A DNA stretch of 64,000 nt from Erodium maritimum (taxonomy: Eukaryota; Streptophyta; Magnoliopsida; Geraniales; Geraniaceae). Made by a program: the position numbers and the translations under genes. The stretch lies in assembly GCA_963921825.1 (NCBI GenBank), contig OY997588.1:82961043-83025042 (forward strand), in the 5' to 3' direction. The notes below the pieces were generated by a model that had not been told where the DNA came from, searched no databases, and saw only the letters and a list, made by a program, of their open reading frames with translations. Every line of letters begins with the position of its first letter. The stretch's first letter is position 1. Positions 33,949 to 46,174 of this stretch are shown one piece after another.

Positions 33949-34358
33949 GGGTAAAATAACCACTAAATCCTCTCAAATCCTCTCAATTGGTCCGAGAATA
34001 GACGGAATTTGTCTATTCCTACTATGGGTCCTCTTATGCTTGTTTGTTAGCATACGATATGATTTTTACTAATATTGAAAGGAAATGATCACAAGGATCG
34101 TACGATTGTGGAAATAAGAAAAAAGGATGAGATGCATTTTCGGACACGGTCGAAACACTAATCATATGACAAAATGCCGAGTATTACTAGGGAGAACTGT
34201 AGGGGTGGTTCCCTATTCATACTATGGGTAGCTCATGAAATCCAAGTATATATCCCCATCTCGACTGGAGTTGGCTTGTTGTGTTGTAACAACCAGGGAA
34301 CAAATGAGACTGAGGAACAAAGGGTATATGTTCTTTAAGAATCAGGTGTGAGGCTAAT
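33949..34358. other. No feature recognised
   Basis: Sequence after the E2 tail, without an open frame of note. CTCTCAAATCCTCTCAA is a short local repeat at 33970-33990. Confidence 0.5.
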
Positions 34359-35647
34359 GAGTAGGGATGACTAAGTGTCAAAAACCTCTTTTAACGTGCA
34401 TCAGGACAAGATCATCAAGGAATATAGAAAAGGTTAAGTATCGGTCGATCCCACAGGGAGTAGAGGTATCATTAGTATTTTGGTAAAACTTGGGGATGTG
34501 GGCAGTCACTTCCACATCCCCGAGAGGGAAAATAAAGGGGGGAAGTAAAAGTTGTTTTAAGTATAGAAAACAATGAAATCTATCTACACGCTATCACTTA
34601 GGAAATATAGCATTTGATTCACATAAAGAGTCGGTCATGGGTACAAGTAAACACGGTTTCCAATTAATGCATTATTTGGTTAACGATGGGTAAAAACAAT
34701 AATACTCTCCTTATGGTATTAGAACACTTAAGTTCCTATGTATGCGGTATCAAGAAATCAACCACATACTAGTCACGTTGAAAGGGAACAAGACCATTGT
34801 CTAGACCGATATGCGAACAACCAATCATCGGAAAGCAATAATAAAAGGGTGTAGTTCTATGATCTTGAGCAAAGGTCGATCAATGTTTGAATAAGAAATG
34901 ACAACAACGAATGTGTGTCATTCTCGCTACCAACTAGCACAAGTAGAAATAGATACACTACTCGACGAATCTACTCAGATACGGCTAGTTCACTTCTTAG
35001 TTGATGAGTGGGGATGACTGTGTCAAATCCCGGTTTTAACGTGCATCAGGACATGGTCATTAAGAAATATATGTGACGGTTAAGTACCAAAAGATCCCAT
35101 AAGGAGTAGTGGTATCATTAGTATTTTGCTAAAATCTGGGAACGTGGGCTGTCACTTCCACATCCCCGAAAGGAAATAAAGGGGAAAAATGTAAAAATTG
35201 TTCTAAGTCTAGGCAAAAAGTAAAATATATACACCTACTACCTAAAACAAGTAGTAATTGATTCACACAAGGAGTCGGTCACAGATACAAATAAACATGA
35301 CTTCCAATTAACGCATGGTTTGGTTAACGAGGGTGAAATCTAATAATGATTTCCTTATGGTCTTAGAACACTTATTTTCTATGTATGCGGTATCATAAAA
35401 TCAACCACGTACTAGTCATAGGGAGAGGGCACAAGACCATTGCCAGGACCGATATGCGAACCACCAATCATTGGAAAGTAATAAAAATATGGTGTAGTTC
35501 TATGATCTTGAGAAATGCTCGATCAATCATTGAACTAAAGATAATGACAACGAATGCATGTCACACTCTCTACCAACTACCATAAGTAGAGATAGCTAGA
35601 CCACTCGGCGAATCGACTCGGTTACGCCTACTTCACTTCCTAATTCC
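34359..35647. repeat. ~645-bp tandem duplication, non-coding
   Basis: Unit 1 starts GAGTAGGGATGACTAAGTGT at 34359 and unit 2 starts GAGTGGGGATGACTGTGTC at 35005. Both continue with TTTTAACGTGCATCAGGACA and GATCCCACA or GATCCCATA followed by the same order of blocks, down to TAGTTCACTTC. A GGTCGATCCCACAGGGAGT-type phrase is common in non-coding parts of plant gypsy elements, so a gypsy origin is possible. No protein is encoded. Confidence 0.8.
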
Positions 35648-36030
35648 CAAAGGCCATCAGTAACGATGAAAACCGAAAATCAAGCAAAACTAAATAAAGT
35701 ATCGAATCACGATACTCTAGTACTACAGAAGCATGAGTAGACTCTAAATAAGTTTCCGAATCTACTTAGCTACGCATAGTTCAATTAATCTGACGACCGA
35801 ATAAATCGATCATCAAGGAGAACTAAATAGAGCAACAAATCATGAAGCTCTGGTAATACACAAGAATAAGTAAACCCTAACTCGATAAACGAATTTACTT
35901 AGATATGCCTAGTTCACTTCTTGAAAACCAAACACCACCGATCGAGATGATTTCGGTAATCAAGTAGAATTACATAGAACATCGAATCCCGATATTCTGG
36001 TAATACACAGGCATAAGTAAATTCTATACA
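35608..36030. repeat. ~130-150-bp degenerate tandem repeat
   Basis: The motif CGAAT-CTACTTAG-TACGCCTAGTTCACTTC recurs near 34965, 35610, 35757 and 35885. After it come ACCGA-n-GATCAT and a TATCGAATC-n-GATA-TCTGGTA-TACACA-GCAT block. It continues the pattern found at the end of each 645-bp unit, so both repeats belong to one array. Confidence 0.65.
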
Positions 36031-36826
36031 AGTGAAATCTTGTATCATACTAGATCAAATCATGGATCGGTCCAAACATCAATCTACATAGCGCACACAA
36101 CAATCATGAGAAAATCCCAAAATCATTCGGTCGACTTGAAACACACAAGAGAATCAAGAAAACACATCCTAGCATATTTCTATCTCGTCAATAGAAAATA
36201 AATACATGTGAATGTGGGAAATCCTAGATAACTTCACTAAATGGATAAAGTTTGTAATTTTACGCACTCTAGCCTAGAACTTGATAACACCCAAGAGATG
36301 AAGTAGCTAGCACGTGAAATCGGGTTTAAAATCATGAAACTTCAAACACAAATTAAGAAAATCGTGTTTGAACATCATTTACCTTAAATATAGACATATA
36401 CTCATACAAACAAGTGGATGCTAATTAAACTCAAAAAAATCATGTAAATAACATCACCAAAATGAAATTAACCATAAACTCATGCATCAAATTAAAGGAA
36501 ATAAACATTTACATAATACTCATGACCAAGGAATGAAATCCAAGGGCATAGAGTTCAAATCCTACTCAAAAAATCCAAAAGTCCTAGCTTTACAAACCCA
36601 CTATCTCCAACTCTCCAAATATTCAACACATGAAAATGAAGAATTTGGAGATTGCGGGAGGCCCATAGAAGCTTGAAGATTCCTTGGATCTTCAAAATTA
36701 TGGCCTTGATGGTAGAACTTGCTTCAAAAATGAAGAGCAAGCTAAAACAAAGGAGAGAAGAACAAAAGATAAAAGTGCTAAAAAATTAAATGTTGGTAAT
36801 ATAAAAAAAAATAAGAGGTTATTCCA
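36031..36826. other. No gene recognised, AT-rich
   Basis: Rich in A and T with short open frames that lack codon structure. It probably continues the non-coding element of the preceding repeats. GGAGGCCCATAGAAGCTTG at 36657-36675 and following sequence look transcribed-region-like but give no protein. Confidence 0.4.
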
Positions 36827-37297
36827 TGTCCTAACGTTGTATTACACTTAATTGTCAAATCCGTACCCAAACTTTGGAAAATTGTCAAATAGTAACAAAT
36901 TTCAAAACTGAATTATTAAAAACCAACAAGTACTGTTTAAATTGACTGTTTCCGTGAACAGTGACTCACTTGCGTCTTACGTGACTCATTTTATAACGGA
37001 GCTTGGGAGAGCTGAGGTCACAAAGAGATGAAGTTCGAAGCTCGAACACAAAGAGATGAAGTTCGAAGAGCTGGGATGAAGAGATGAGGTCACAAAGAGA
37101 TGAAGTTCGGCCAAGTTAATATCCGAAGAAAGAACATATTTGAAGGTAAACTCGACTTTTCACTTGGCCAAGTTAACGTCCGTTTAAAATTAGAAACAGT
37201 TGGTGTACAAAGATAGTTGACCGTTACTACATGGCAATTTCAGTTTTATTGGGTTAGGATTTAACAATTTCTGAAAGTTGGGTGTTAGGACATGGAC
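36827..37297. mobile_element. MITE-like fold-back element
   Basis: The left end CCATGTCCTAAC, then AATTGTCAAATCC and ACCCAA within the first 50 bases, pairs with the right end. There the reverse complement reads CCATGTCCTAAC, AATTGTTAAATCC and ACCCAA. The inverted ends thus extend over about 70 bases with gaps. The interior has no gene and includes a short direct repeat, CACAAAGAGATGAAGTTCG, three times at 37018-37110. A target duplication was not identified, so the superfamily is unknown. Confidence 0.5.
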
Positions 37298-37310
37298 TAA
37301 CCCCAAAAAA

Positions 37311-37311
37311 G

Positions 37312-37351
<40 letters not shown>

Positions 37352-37384
37352 CCTTCATCCATATATATATATATATATATATAT
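37311..37384. repeat. TA microsatellite, two runs able to pair
   Basis: (TA)n at 37314-37346 and (AT)n at 37361-37384, separated by CCCTCCTTCATCC. Complementary runs can form a cruciform. Candidate insertion site for the next element. Confidence 0.9.
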
Positions 37385-37830
37385 GGACTGGTATCAGGTA
37401 CAAACCACCCCTTATTGTGCAAACTAAGAACCAATCTGAGCCATAGGATCCCCCCAAAGTGATGTCAGCGGAGCACACCAGATGCTGACACGTGGGAAGT
37501 TAAATATATAAAACATTGCACCTTATTGTGCAAACTACGAACTCACCAGATGTTGACACGTGGGCGCGCGCACGCAAAGTGCTGATAGTTTACAAAGCAC
37601 GGTGCTGATAGTTTAGTACAAAAGTGCTGATAGGTTACATTTGTACTATACTATCAGCACTGTGCTATGTAAACTATCAGCATTGTGATATGTAAACAAT
37701 CAGCACTTTGCGCGCGTGCACCAGCACTGTGCGCGCATGCACCAGCACTGTCAGCCGATCCAACGGTAAGGATGAGCGCACGTGCACGGTACATCATGGG
37801 CTGCGCCACACCGGAACAATGCAAGTGATG
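37385..37830. mobile_element. Candidate small DNA element with a ~70-bp hairpin
   Basis: It starts at the TA microsatellite with GGACTGGTATCAGGTACAAA, then CCACCCCTTATTGTGCAAAC. The latter phrase is repeated at 37521-37541. From 37564 to 37719 two ~70-base arms are near reverse complements (37564-37633 and 37651-37719). Each has repeated GTGCTGATAGTTTAC-type motifs and a GC-alternating outer end (GCGCGCGCACGC). No gene is present. The start resembles the sequence following the TA run at 59121, which supports a mobile-element origin. Confidence 0.45.
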
Positions 37831-38856
37831 GAGTTTTTCCTGTTTTAACTTTAATCTTCATTCGCTCTTACCTGCTCCATTAGACCTCTAATCGACCTCG
37901 TTCTTACGCCAATACAAAAAATTCAAGACTTACAAAATGTGATCAATCATTAATATATTTGAAACAGATAGAAAATATCGACAATGAATGAGACTATGCA
38001 CGATTATTAATAAATTCTAATAATATAAAAATGATGTACAAACAAGGAAAAACATTGATAAATGTCAAATAAAGTAGGACACATTTACGCTAATTAGTGG
38101 ATCCTCTACAGCACCTCGTGATGACATAGGGGCCTCATGATGACAAGATAGGTTGGTTACCTAGCCTCGATGTCCCCCTATTGGGGCCATCTTCCCTATC
38201 ACGGGGATTGGTATCTTGTCCATCCTGCATAGAAATGCTCGATCCTAATGTCCTAGTAGATGAGGAAGAGACAAATGGTTATAGCTCATGAGTAGTCGGG
38301 GAGCAGTTAACAGCGTGATCTCCGTGATTATCCATGGGACAATGGGAATTTCCCCTTGATAATGGTTTCCTCTTGGATTTCGCATGCTAGACCGTGTATC
38401 CATAGTTACGTCGATTTGGAGTAACATTTCCCTCACCCTTAGTACTGGTCGGGTACTCCACGACTCATGTCCGATGTTGATCGGTTCCTCAATCATCCTT
38501 TCCTACTGAAAAATTTTTCTCCACGTGTGGGGTCCCCTTTGGCGTGAAACCATGTCATTTACAAGCGGATCGTGTAGGGCGGGTTCCCCTGCATGATTCC
38601 AATTGTGATTGAAAGAGTCCATCTATCGGATGGGATGGAGGCGGATTTAGAGTCCCCTCTGAGGATGGTGCCTTGGTGGAAGGGTCGTGATTCAAAGTTG
38701 ACCAAAATTCAGAACCCTACCCGGTAATGCATACCATATGGGAAACCACTAACGATGGGGGTCATTATCTTCCTAACGATTGTATCTTAGGCCCGGCGAC
38801 AATGCACGAGGAGCCGTCATGGGCGGGATGTTCCATATTCGAGACATGGTCTCTAA
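37831..38856. other. No feature recognised
   Basis: Mixed sequence without a supported gene. Parts from 38100 on, read on the minus strand, have scattered open stretches that may continue the remnant at 38857-39150, but stops are frequent. Confidence 0.4.
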
Positions 38857-39150
38857 AGATAGAGAAGGGGCAACGGTGCACGACGAGGACAGGAACGACT
38901 ACCGTAGGTTAGATCCTTGGTCTCCACAACGTTGTGAAGTTCATAGGAAGGCGGCGAAGGTGAAGGTGAGGAGCACTGAGGGGCAGTAGTTAGGATGGCG
39001 ATGGGGGCATAGTGAGCAGGTAATGTTGGGGGCTGATGGTGGAGTTGGTTGGTCGTGGCATAGAGGGGCGACGCATGGCGAGGCGAGTGGAAAGAAGCAT
39101 GCTCGGTGGTGATGGAGGTGATGTCATGATGGCTGGATCACTATAGAGAT
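38857..39150 (-). pseudogene. Coding-like remnant rich in His, Pro and Ser, unknown
   Basis: From 39150 to about 38858 the minus strand is open for over 90 codons without a start. It reads HASFHSPRHASPLYATTNQL and SPSPSPPSYELHNVVETKDL. Low-complexity linkers of this kind occur in LINE ORF1 or gag proteins. It lies beyond the 3' end of LINE G and may belong to an older element. No family is assigned. Confidence 0.25.
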
Positions 39151-39239
39151 AGAGATAGAAATGAGGGGGGGGGGAGAGAATTTAGAAATCCTACCACCTC
39201 AAAAACAAGACACCATGGATATAGAGAAATATTTTTTGA

Positions 39240-40133
39240 AACGTTGTCGTAGAGAGATATTATTTAGAATTTCGAAGAATACATAAAAGTGCATCAGGTA
39301 TAATGAATCTGGACCACAAGGGACAGGCACGAAACGGGCTGCCCTACCTAGCTAGTGGGCTCCACCGTTTGTTGTCCTAAAAACATACTCGAGTTTAACA
39401 TCCTCGAGGGATAATAAAATGGAACGACATTCTCAATTATGTGTCCCACTAGTGAGAAAAGAGTGGTAGTCCATGATATCAATCCCACCACATCCTAAAC
39501 GTCACTCCGAATAAGAGCCATAGTCCGTCCTTAAGTCAGAATCCATTAGAGAGCTCGGATAATAGTCGTGGCTTCTACAAAACCTAGGCCAAGATCCCCC
39601 ACAAGAATGCCATTACCACCATCCACGGCACAAACTCGGTCATCCTTAAAAAGTAAGCCCCATCTCATCTGATTCTTATCTCGAAAAACAGCCTCGTCGA
39701 TATTAATTGAGATCCATGTTAGAGGTGGAGGCGACCAGCCTATTTCCTTCTAGGATTGGGGTGTAGCACTAGTCTGTGACTTCCCTAAATGAGGCTCTCT
39801 TCAACTATGTAGGTGGCTTCAAACCGTAGCATCCATTACCTCAGACTATTATGAAGCCTAGTCCCATACTACCCCGTTTCCGGCCTTTTCTTATTTCCCA
39901 AATCGTCATAGTTATCTGCCCCTTTACCAACATATCTGAAAGGACCATGATAAGGGTCATCTAGAATTCCAACGTATACTACGCGAGGATAGGGACATCT
40001 AACTATGTTTTGGCCCAAACCTCTTGTACAAAACGACAGTGGAGAAGCAAGTGGGATGTGGTTAATCGATCCCTTTGACAAACCAGGCACTCCTCCGAAA
40101 AAGGAACATATTTGGTCCGGGGGTTGGTGGCAA
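39240..40133 (-). pseudogene. LINE G, distal part: zf-RVT end, RNase H and 3' end
   Basis: Read on the minus strand from 40133, the chain continues from 55680. Near 40098-40040 it gives ECLVCQRDRLTTSHLLLHC, the zf-RVT cysteine/histidine core. Further down, at about 39715-39540, ISINIDEAVFRDKNQMRWGL and FKDDRVCAVDGG match a LINE-encoded RNase H (RVT_3 type), with the first catalytic Asp. Stops and frame changes are common. The right border is the insertion point of element H with target copy GGCAA at 40129-40133. Confidence 0.75.
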
Positions 40134-42841
40134 TGTAAAGACCTCCCCGGTTTAAAAGAATTAAATATTGAATTTATCGATTAAAGCATCGTGGTTGGAA
40201 AACGGGGTAGAAATTTGGAACGAGTGCAAACTAAAAAGAAAAATAAAAAAAAGAGTAGAGAAGGTTTGGGCTAAGCAAGGCCTAGGCCAGACTTGGGCCC
40301 AATCAGAAAGCGAGCCCAAGCCCACACGCGCGGAGCCAGGCCCAACCCACGCGAGCCCGATCCAAAACCCTATTCATGATTCATCTTCCTCGCACCGCGC
40401 ACGCGAACCGAGGCAACCCCATCTCGCTCTCTCTCTCTCTCGTCTCTCAGATCTCCCTTCTCTCTCTCGATCTCTTCTTTCCCTCTCGCAGCCACCACCG
40501 ACCTAGCTATCGCCTCCCATCTCACCTCCGTGAACGGACCGAGCCACCACACACGAAAACAAGACGAGCTCGCCGGAGAAGCTCTCTCTGGTTTGAGTTC
40601 CCGAGCTTGACCCACGCCGGCGACTGAGAAATCGCACAGTTTGTGCTTCTCTCGCCCCTTTCCCTTCTTCCTCGACCTCGCCTCGCCTGAAAACGCGTCT
40701 TCCCGAGCTCGATTAGAATGGATTCGGCCAGAACGATGCCGGAGAACCTTCGCCTTCGCCAGATCTGAGACGGAGGAGGTTTCTGGTGCCGCGCCTGCAA
40801 CCACCGTCCTCGTCCAGCTACGACCTAAGCTCTGCCGTCATTCCCGAGCATCGTCGGCGCGCCACGGGCTTCCTTGGCGTCGTCGCCGCCGTTAGGAAGT
40901 GGCCGGAGCAAAACCCTAGCCTCGCATCCTCGTCTCCAACTCAGACCGAGCCAGGACGGGCTTGGGCTTGGACAGAGTTGGGCCGGCTTGACCCTTGGGC
41001 CAGAAGACAGGCGTTGGGCTAGGCCCAAGTCTAGGGTCCGGGTTCTGGACTCGGGCCTGGACCGGGTCTGACTCGGGTCTGGTTCGGGTCTGGAGCCGGG
41101 TTTGGGTCGGTTCTGGATCAGGTCGTGTCTGGTTTCTAGACCGGGTCGGATTCGGGTCTGGTTTTCGGATCCGGGTCGAACAGTTTAATAATTTAATTAA
41201 TCAATTTAAATAATCTAAAAATGGACATTTAAAGGACTAAATGGACAATCAGAGGACTTTAGACTATACCGGGACTGATTGGAAATTTTATCTGTTAAAC
41301 CCAGACTTGGACTACGCCCGAGAAGACCAAAGATAGGCACGGACGTCAGCAGCTAGGAGACGTAGCTGTTGTGATCATCTTGAGGTAGGGAAAGTAGCGG
41401 ATACCGCTTTAATTACGGAAAGTTACTACCATGCATGATTAGGAAATAATAATAAACGGAAAGGTCCTAGCTGGCATATAAGATATGATTCACTAGAATA
41501 GCCGCTTTCGATTATTAAATAACCGGACGAGTCTTAGTAACATGTAGGATGTGATTCACTAGATTACCTGCTTTCAATACTTGGGAAATTGTTGTGCTGG
41601 TAGAATGGCTATGTCGAGCCTTAGGGTTACGTGTTGATTGAGATGCATGATGCGTGTTATAACCGCTGTGTGAGAGTCTAAATAAGATTATACTCGGTGA
41701 AGCATGTTGTGACTGTGTGTGGGCAAGTGTTCCGTGTTTGATATGATGTTATTCTTTGGTTGTGTTATGATCGGGTGAGTGATAGACCGATTGTGTGTTT
41801 TGGTGAGTTGTTATACTCTTGATGTGTGTTCCAAGAGGAGGCGTAACCTGTGCAATGCCTCCACCGAGGGATAGTTCTGGTGCTTGTTATTGAGGCCAAG
41901 GATGGGGTGATAGATAACCCGATTCTCCGTGACGGGAAGGTGTACGACCGAGGTATGTGACGGTCTAGTATGCGTGAGGCCCTGATTCTACGTGACAGGA
42001 AGACGTCCGACTGAGGGATTTCCGGTCTGGGATGTTACCCCGATTCTACGTGACGGGAAGATGTCGGGACCGAGGCTTCGTGTTCCAGTACGACATAAAT
42101 GGAACGGGCTGTGATAGCCGGAGATGTTGGAAATGGTTGTACTAAGTTATGTGTGGTTTTGTTGTGTGTGTTGTGCGTGCTGATTGGCTTTGTGCGTTGT
42201 TTTAAGTGTGATTTTGGTCTTGTGAGAGTGTTTGGTGACTCGAGATGTTGTTATACCTGATTTCTGTGTTGCCGTGCGAGTTCACACGTGTGTTCGGTTG
42301 CGAGATAACTGTGGGCGTTGTCCATTGAGAATTGTTAGGTGATGAGTGTCAAGAGCAAAGTTGAGAAGAGTGTATGTGTTCGGTTCATCGTGAGTTTGAT
42401 TTACGGGTTGTGCCTGAGTGAAGGTCAAGCGTTGTCTTGGAGTAATTGTTTAATTTGACTTTTAATTGTTATGCTTACTAGCATGCCCTAATTGGATGGT
42501 TACTCGTGGTAGTGAACTGGTGTTCATAACTTTAACTACTTTTCCTACTGAGCGAAAGCTCACCCCCTTACTTTGTTGTGTTTCAGGTCTTGAGCGGGAT
42601 TTGTACTAGCTGGATGCTCGATGCTTGGGAGCTAACGAGGGTCCTAGGCTAGCTTGTCTAGAGACGTACTGTGATTTCGAATTAAACTCTAACTCTGGAT
42701 TTATGAGCTGTTGAATCTCTTATCGGATTGTGGTGACAATTTATTATTACTTTAAACCTTATTTCATTTAAAGTTGTTTTAATTATTTTCATTTTAATTT
42801 CACGTCTCGAGTCCGGTCAAAACTGGATTTGGGGCGTGACA
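40134..42841 (+). repeat. Element H 5' LTR
   Basis: 2708 bases from TGTAAAGACCTCCCC to TTTGGGGCGTGACA. It contains CT-rich sequence at 40430-40490, a GC-rich block that reads as open in several frames (40500-41000), and a run of GGGTCTGG-type repeats at 41030-41170. Open frames of up to 144 codons here recur in the 3' LTR but lie inside the LTR and lack protein motifs, so they are not called as genes. Confidence 0.92.
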
Positions 42842-42844
42842 ATT

Positions 42845-42856
42845 TGGTATCAGAGC
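42845..42856 (+). promoter_or_regulatory. Element H primer binding site (initiator Met tRNA type)
   Basis: TGGTATCAGAGC begins three bases after the 5' LTR end at 42841. It is the same site type as in element B, opposite strand. Confidence 0.95.
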
Positions 42857-43767
42857 CTGGTTGCATTTTGAAATTGTTTTTTTCAAAACCTCGGACCGTA
42901 CGTCAATTAGGTGGGTAGAGTTGGGTCGTTAGATTGCTGTGTGTCGGTTACGCAAGTCGGAGATGTCTTATGCGTAGAAACGAGATGGAAAGAGTCTCGG
43001 GTTGGCGGTTGTGCGGCCTAAGAGCCGTGGACTTTTGGTGAACCTGTGTGGTTGAGGTCATGATTTGACTTAACTGTTGGTCCAAGAGTTGACTTAGTCG
43101 GGCGGTAAGAGTGAAATTACTGAGACCCCAAGTGTGATGTGTTGGAGTTGAGTGTTGTGTGCAGGTGGTAATTTGTTGTCCTGCATAAGCGGATGGTTGA
43201 CTTAATTTACGAACGGGTTATGCCCGATTTTCTGCAGAAACTGAAGTGTATGTACCATCACGCTTCAGCTATAGGGGCCACTATAGCTGGACGTGAATGG
43301 GGGGATACCAAGTGGTTGCAACGTAATTCGGGGACGCCTTAACCAGGTTGTAACGACGTGGTGTCAACATGAACGTTATGTTAGAAAGAGAACGTGTTAA
43401 GAAATTGAAACTAAGTATATGTTGTAGATTGTGAAATTGCTTTGGAGTATAAGTGGTAGTCTATGTGACTTAAGTGTGAAATTGTTGTGAAAGTGAAACT
43501 ATGTGTAACCCCGCTGTGTGTATATATGATTTGTGTGGCGCACTAGTGTGCCGACTTCTCTGTTGTGTGCTATTGGGTGACTATTACAATATTAAGTATA
43601 TTATTACTAAGAGTGGTACTGTGTGTGGTGTTAGTTATTCTAAGCGCGTTGTCCTCTTGAGTTAGAATATGAAATCTTTGTGTTGTCCGTGCAGAGGATC
43701 TACGTTATGGCATCGAGTTATGTTCCTCGAGGCACGAGGAGACGGCCAGCTAGGGGCCGAGGACAGC

Positions 43768-44855
43768 TGATGTGAACGTAAAATGCATCTATTCTAGATT
43801 TTTTTAGCCCACATTTCTAAGCTTTTCAGTCTCAGGATTATGTGATTTAATGTATTTTTATCTCTATTTATTTAATTGGTCTCTTTTCAATGGTATGTAG
43901 GAGTTTGATATGAAATAAGGAGTTTTGGAGCTAAATTGAGAAAAAAAATCAGCTTAAGAAATTTTGGAGTCTAGCTGATCTTGTAAAGGGCATAACTTTT
44001 GCATACGAGCTCCGATTTTCGCCCGTAAGATATCAAATCGAAGGGAATTGAATTATATACAACTTTGATGAAGTATTCGCCACTGTCCAAGATGCATGTT
44101 GGACGCACGGCGTGCGCCAAACATGTGCGCGCAGATTTAGTTATTTTTTTGGTGAATTTCCCGTCTTATCCCAGGGTTTAATGATGTATAAATAGAATTT
44201 TAGGGATTGTAATCAGGGGATCATGAATTTCGGAGGAGAAAAACACGTTTTGGAGAGAGCTTTAGGAGGGAAGGTTAGGAAGAGGAAAAAGGAATTAAAT
44301 AACTCGGGTTTTAATCTAAGCCAGAATATGGTTAGACTAACACGAGTGCAATAGCCATACGAGTAAAACCCGAAAGTTAGAGGAATTCATAGAATATAAT
44401 GCTATATACCGCTCTACACCTAGATTAGAGATAAGTAGGCGGACTGAGTATATTAGGGTCCTAATACGATCGAGAGATAGTTAGGACTACATTGAGAGAG
44501 TTCTCGTTGCCCTAAGAATAATATTAGTTGCAAATGTATACCGAACCATGTTAAGTTGTTCATCACATTCGAACCCCATTAATTCCCTAGATCGCTTTCT
44601 ATCTCTGATTTACAATCCCGTTGTGTTTTGTGCTCTGTCTGCGGATCATTTATATTCTCAGTACTTGTATGAAATTAAATTTTACAAAACAAAAAAAAAC
44701 CTCATTTTAGGAATAGCTTGACCATCGAATTAATTAACTGAAGTGTTTGCTTAATTGCTCCCTTGGGTACGATATCTCGGACTTAAAACCCCGAATACTA
44801 CTTAACGACCGGTACGCTTGCCGTGCCATTCTGAGGCTTAATTCTCAGAGTGTCA
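43768..44855 (+). repeat. Element I 5' LTR
   Basis: 1088 bases. It matches the 3' LTR except that about 400 bases found there (roughly 48685-49100) are absent. TATAAAT at 44187-44193 is a candidate promoter element. Ends are TGATGTG and GTGTCA. Confidence 0.88.
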
Positions 44856-44861
44856 AGTTAA

Positions 44862-44879
44862 TGGCGCCATTGCCGGGGA
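44862..44879 (+). promoter_or_regulatory. Element I primer binding site
   Basis: TGGCGCCATTGCCGGGGA lies six bases after the LTR end. This form is standard in Athila/Tat elements and differs from the initiator-Met site of B and H. Confidence 0.9.
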
Positions 44880-44975
44880 GCAACTAAGGAAACTCTTATA
44901 CGTGTGTAATTCATGTTAGGACTATTCCATTTTTTGTATATATTTGTTTAGGTTATTCATTGTATTATAACTTTT

Positions 44976-45614
44976 ATGGAGAATTGGTATTCAGATAATG
45001 TGTATTGTGATTTTTGTGGAGCTTATGATCATTTCAACTATAATTGTGAGTACTTACATTCAAATGTCCATTGTCAATATTGGGAGGACACTTCCACTTT
45101 TGATCAAGGTTATCAAGTGGAACCACAAGAGTCTTCCTCCAAACTGGAGCAGATGATGCTAACCATGATGGCACAGATGAAGGGGGATAAAAAGGAGGTG
45201 ATTGAGTTGTACAAGGCATATGTGCAGGAGCAGCAGACAGTGAACCGGAACAATGATTCCCGGTTCCAGAAGTTGGAAATTCAATTGGGACACATAGCCA
45301 ATACAATGAATCAAATAAATCCTCTTATACAAGTGGTGAATGAGAGAGCTCTACACGATCAAGCAGTTCACATTGAGGAAGATCATTCCGAGCACTTAGG
45401 TGATACAGTAGAACAAGAAACTCATTATCCAACCATGAGTTTAGAGGTAAGTGCGGAATGTGAGGTATCAAGTTCTTACTCATCTTGTACAATACCTATT
45501 CCATCTCCATGCAGTTTATATGCTTTGAATTCTGTAGATGTAAATAATAATTGTATAATTGTAGAAAATAGTTCACAAACTCTTTCTGAGCCGATCCTTC
45601 CACAGTATCCATAG
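44976..45614 (+). pseudogene. Element I gag C-terminal remnant
   Basis: 212 residues. The N-terminus holds a CCHC knuckle, CDFCGAYDHFNYNC (about residues 11-24). Then LEQMMLTMMAQM and a coiled segment ending FQKLEIQLGHIANTMNQI match the end of Athila/Tat gag, where a long helix precedes protease. The capsid part is absent, so the frame is either a deletion product or a reduced gag. It ends at TAG 45612-45614, two bases before the protease-like frame. Confidence 0.7.
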
Positions 45615-45616
45615 AG

Positions 45617-46174
45617 TTGGCTGACAGATCTATAAGATATCCAAGGGGTACTATGGAAGATGCTCTCAAGAGAGACGTTGTATTTGAATCTTCCATTGAT
45701 TTTATTTTGGTAGACATCGAACATGATGTCGAAATTCCCTTTAGTATGGAAGATTCATTTTTGGATTCTAGCAAATCAACTCTTTATGTTCAACCCATCC
45801 CATTGATTTTCAAAATTAACATTGAGCATAAAGTGTTTAATATAAAGCATAATTTTTGTGATGTATTTGCTAGTACTCATTCCCCGTTTGTGAGCTTAGT
45901 TTACTCTATTGTGGTAGATGCTCTTGACCCTCGTTGTCATGAGCATTTTCCGCTTCATGGGATTCACATCCCTATCAAGTTATGCCAAGAAGAGCAAAAT
46001 CATAATTATTCTATTAGGGCAAGCTTGATGAAGTTAGCATTGAGTTTGGAACTTTTACAAAACTCAAGGAAAACAATCTTGTGTTACATTGCATTTTTTT
46101 TCTCGCATTTGCACTCACATTTAAAGAGAAGGATGCAATGGAAGTATGAGATTTGTGGGAGGCCTCCTGATTGA
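45617..46174 (+). pseudogene. Element I protease-like remnant and tail
   Basis: The frame begins LADRSIRYPRGTMEDAL and runs through SSIDFILVDIEHDVEIPFS. This corresponds to the C-terminal half of the retropepsin of Athila/Tat elements, where P-R-G precedes a conserved D-F-x-V-L-D stretch. The catalytic aspartate triad, expected upstream, is missing. The later part, VFNIKHNFCDVF, resembles a linker region but no RT follows. It is inactive. Confidence 0.65.

Noticed and set aside
37314-37384. TA run as a replication origin or promoter
   Set aside because: Simple TA microsatellites are common in plant DNA; nothing else supports an origin or promoter.
17492-37720. Apparent similarity of GTGCTGATAGTTT motifs in the element C LTR to the hairpin at 37564-37719
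   Set aside because: The shared motif is only about 13 bases and both regions are internally repetitive, so the likeness may be chance. No common flanks were found.
40370-41213. Several overlapping open frames of 65-144 codons on both strands, repeated at 52980-53989
   Set aside because: They lie inside the two LTRs of element H, are GC-rich and low-complexity, overlap in many frames and show no protein motif.
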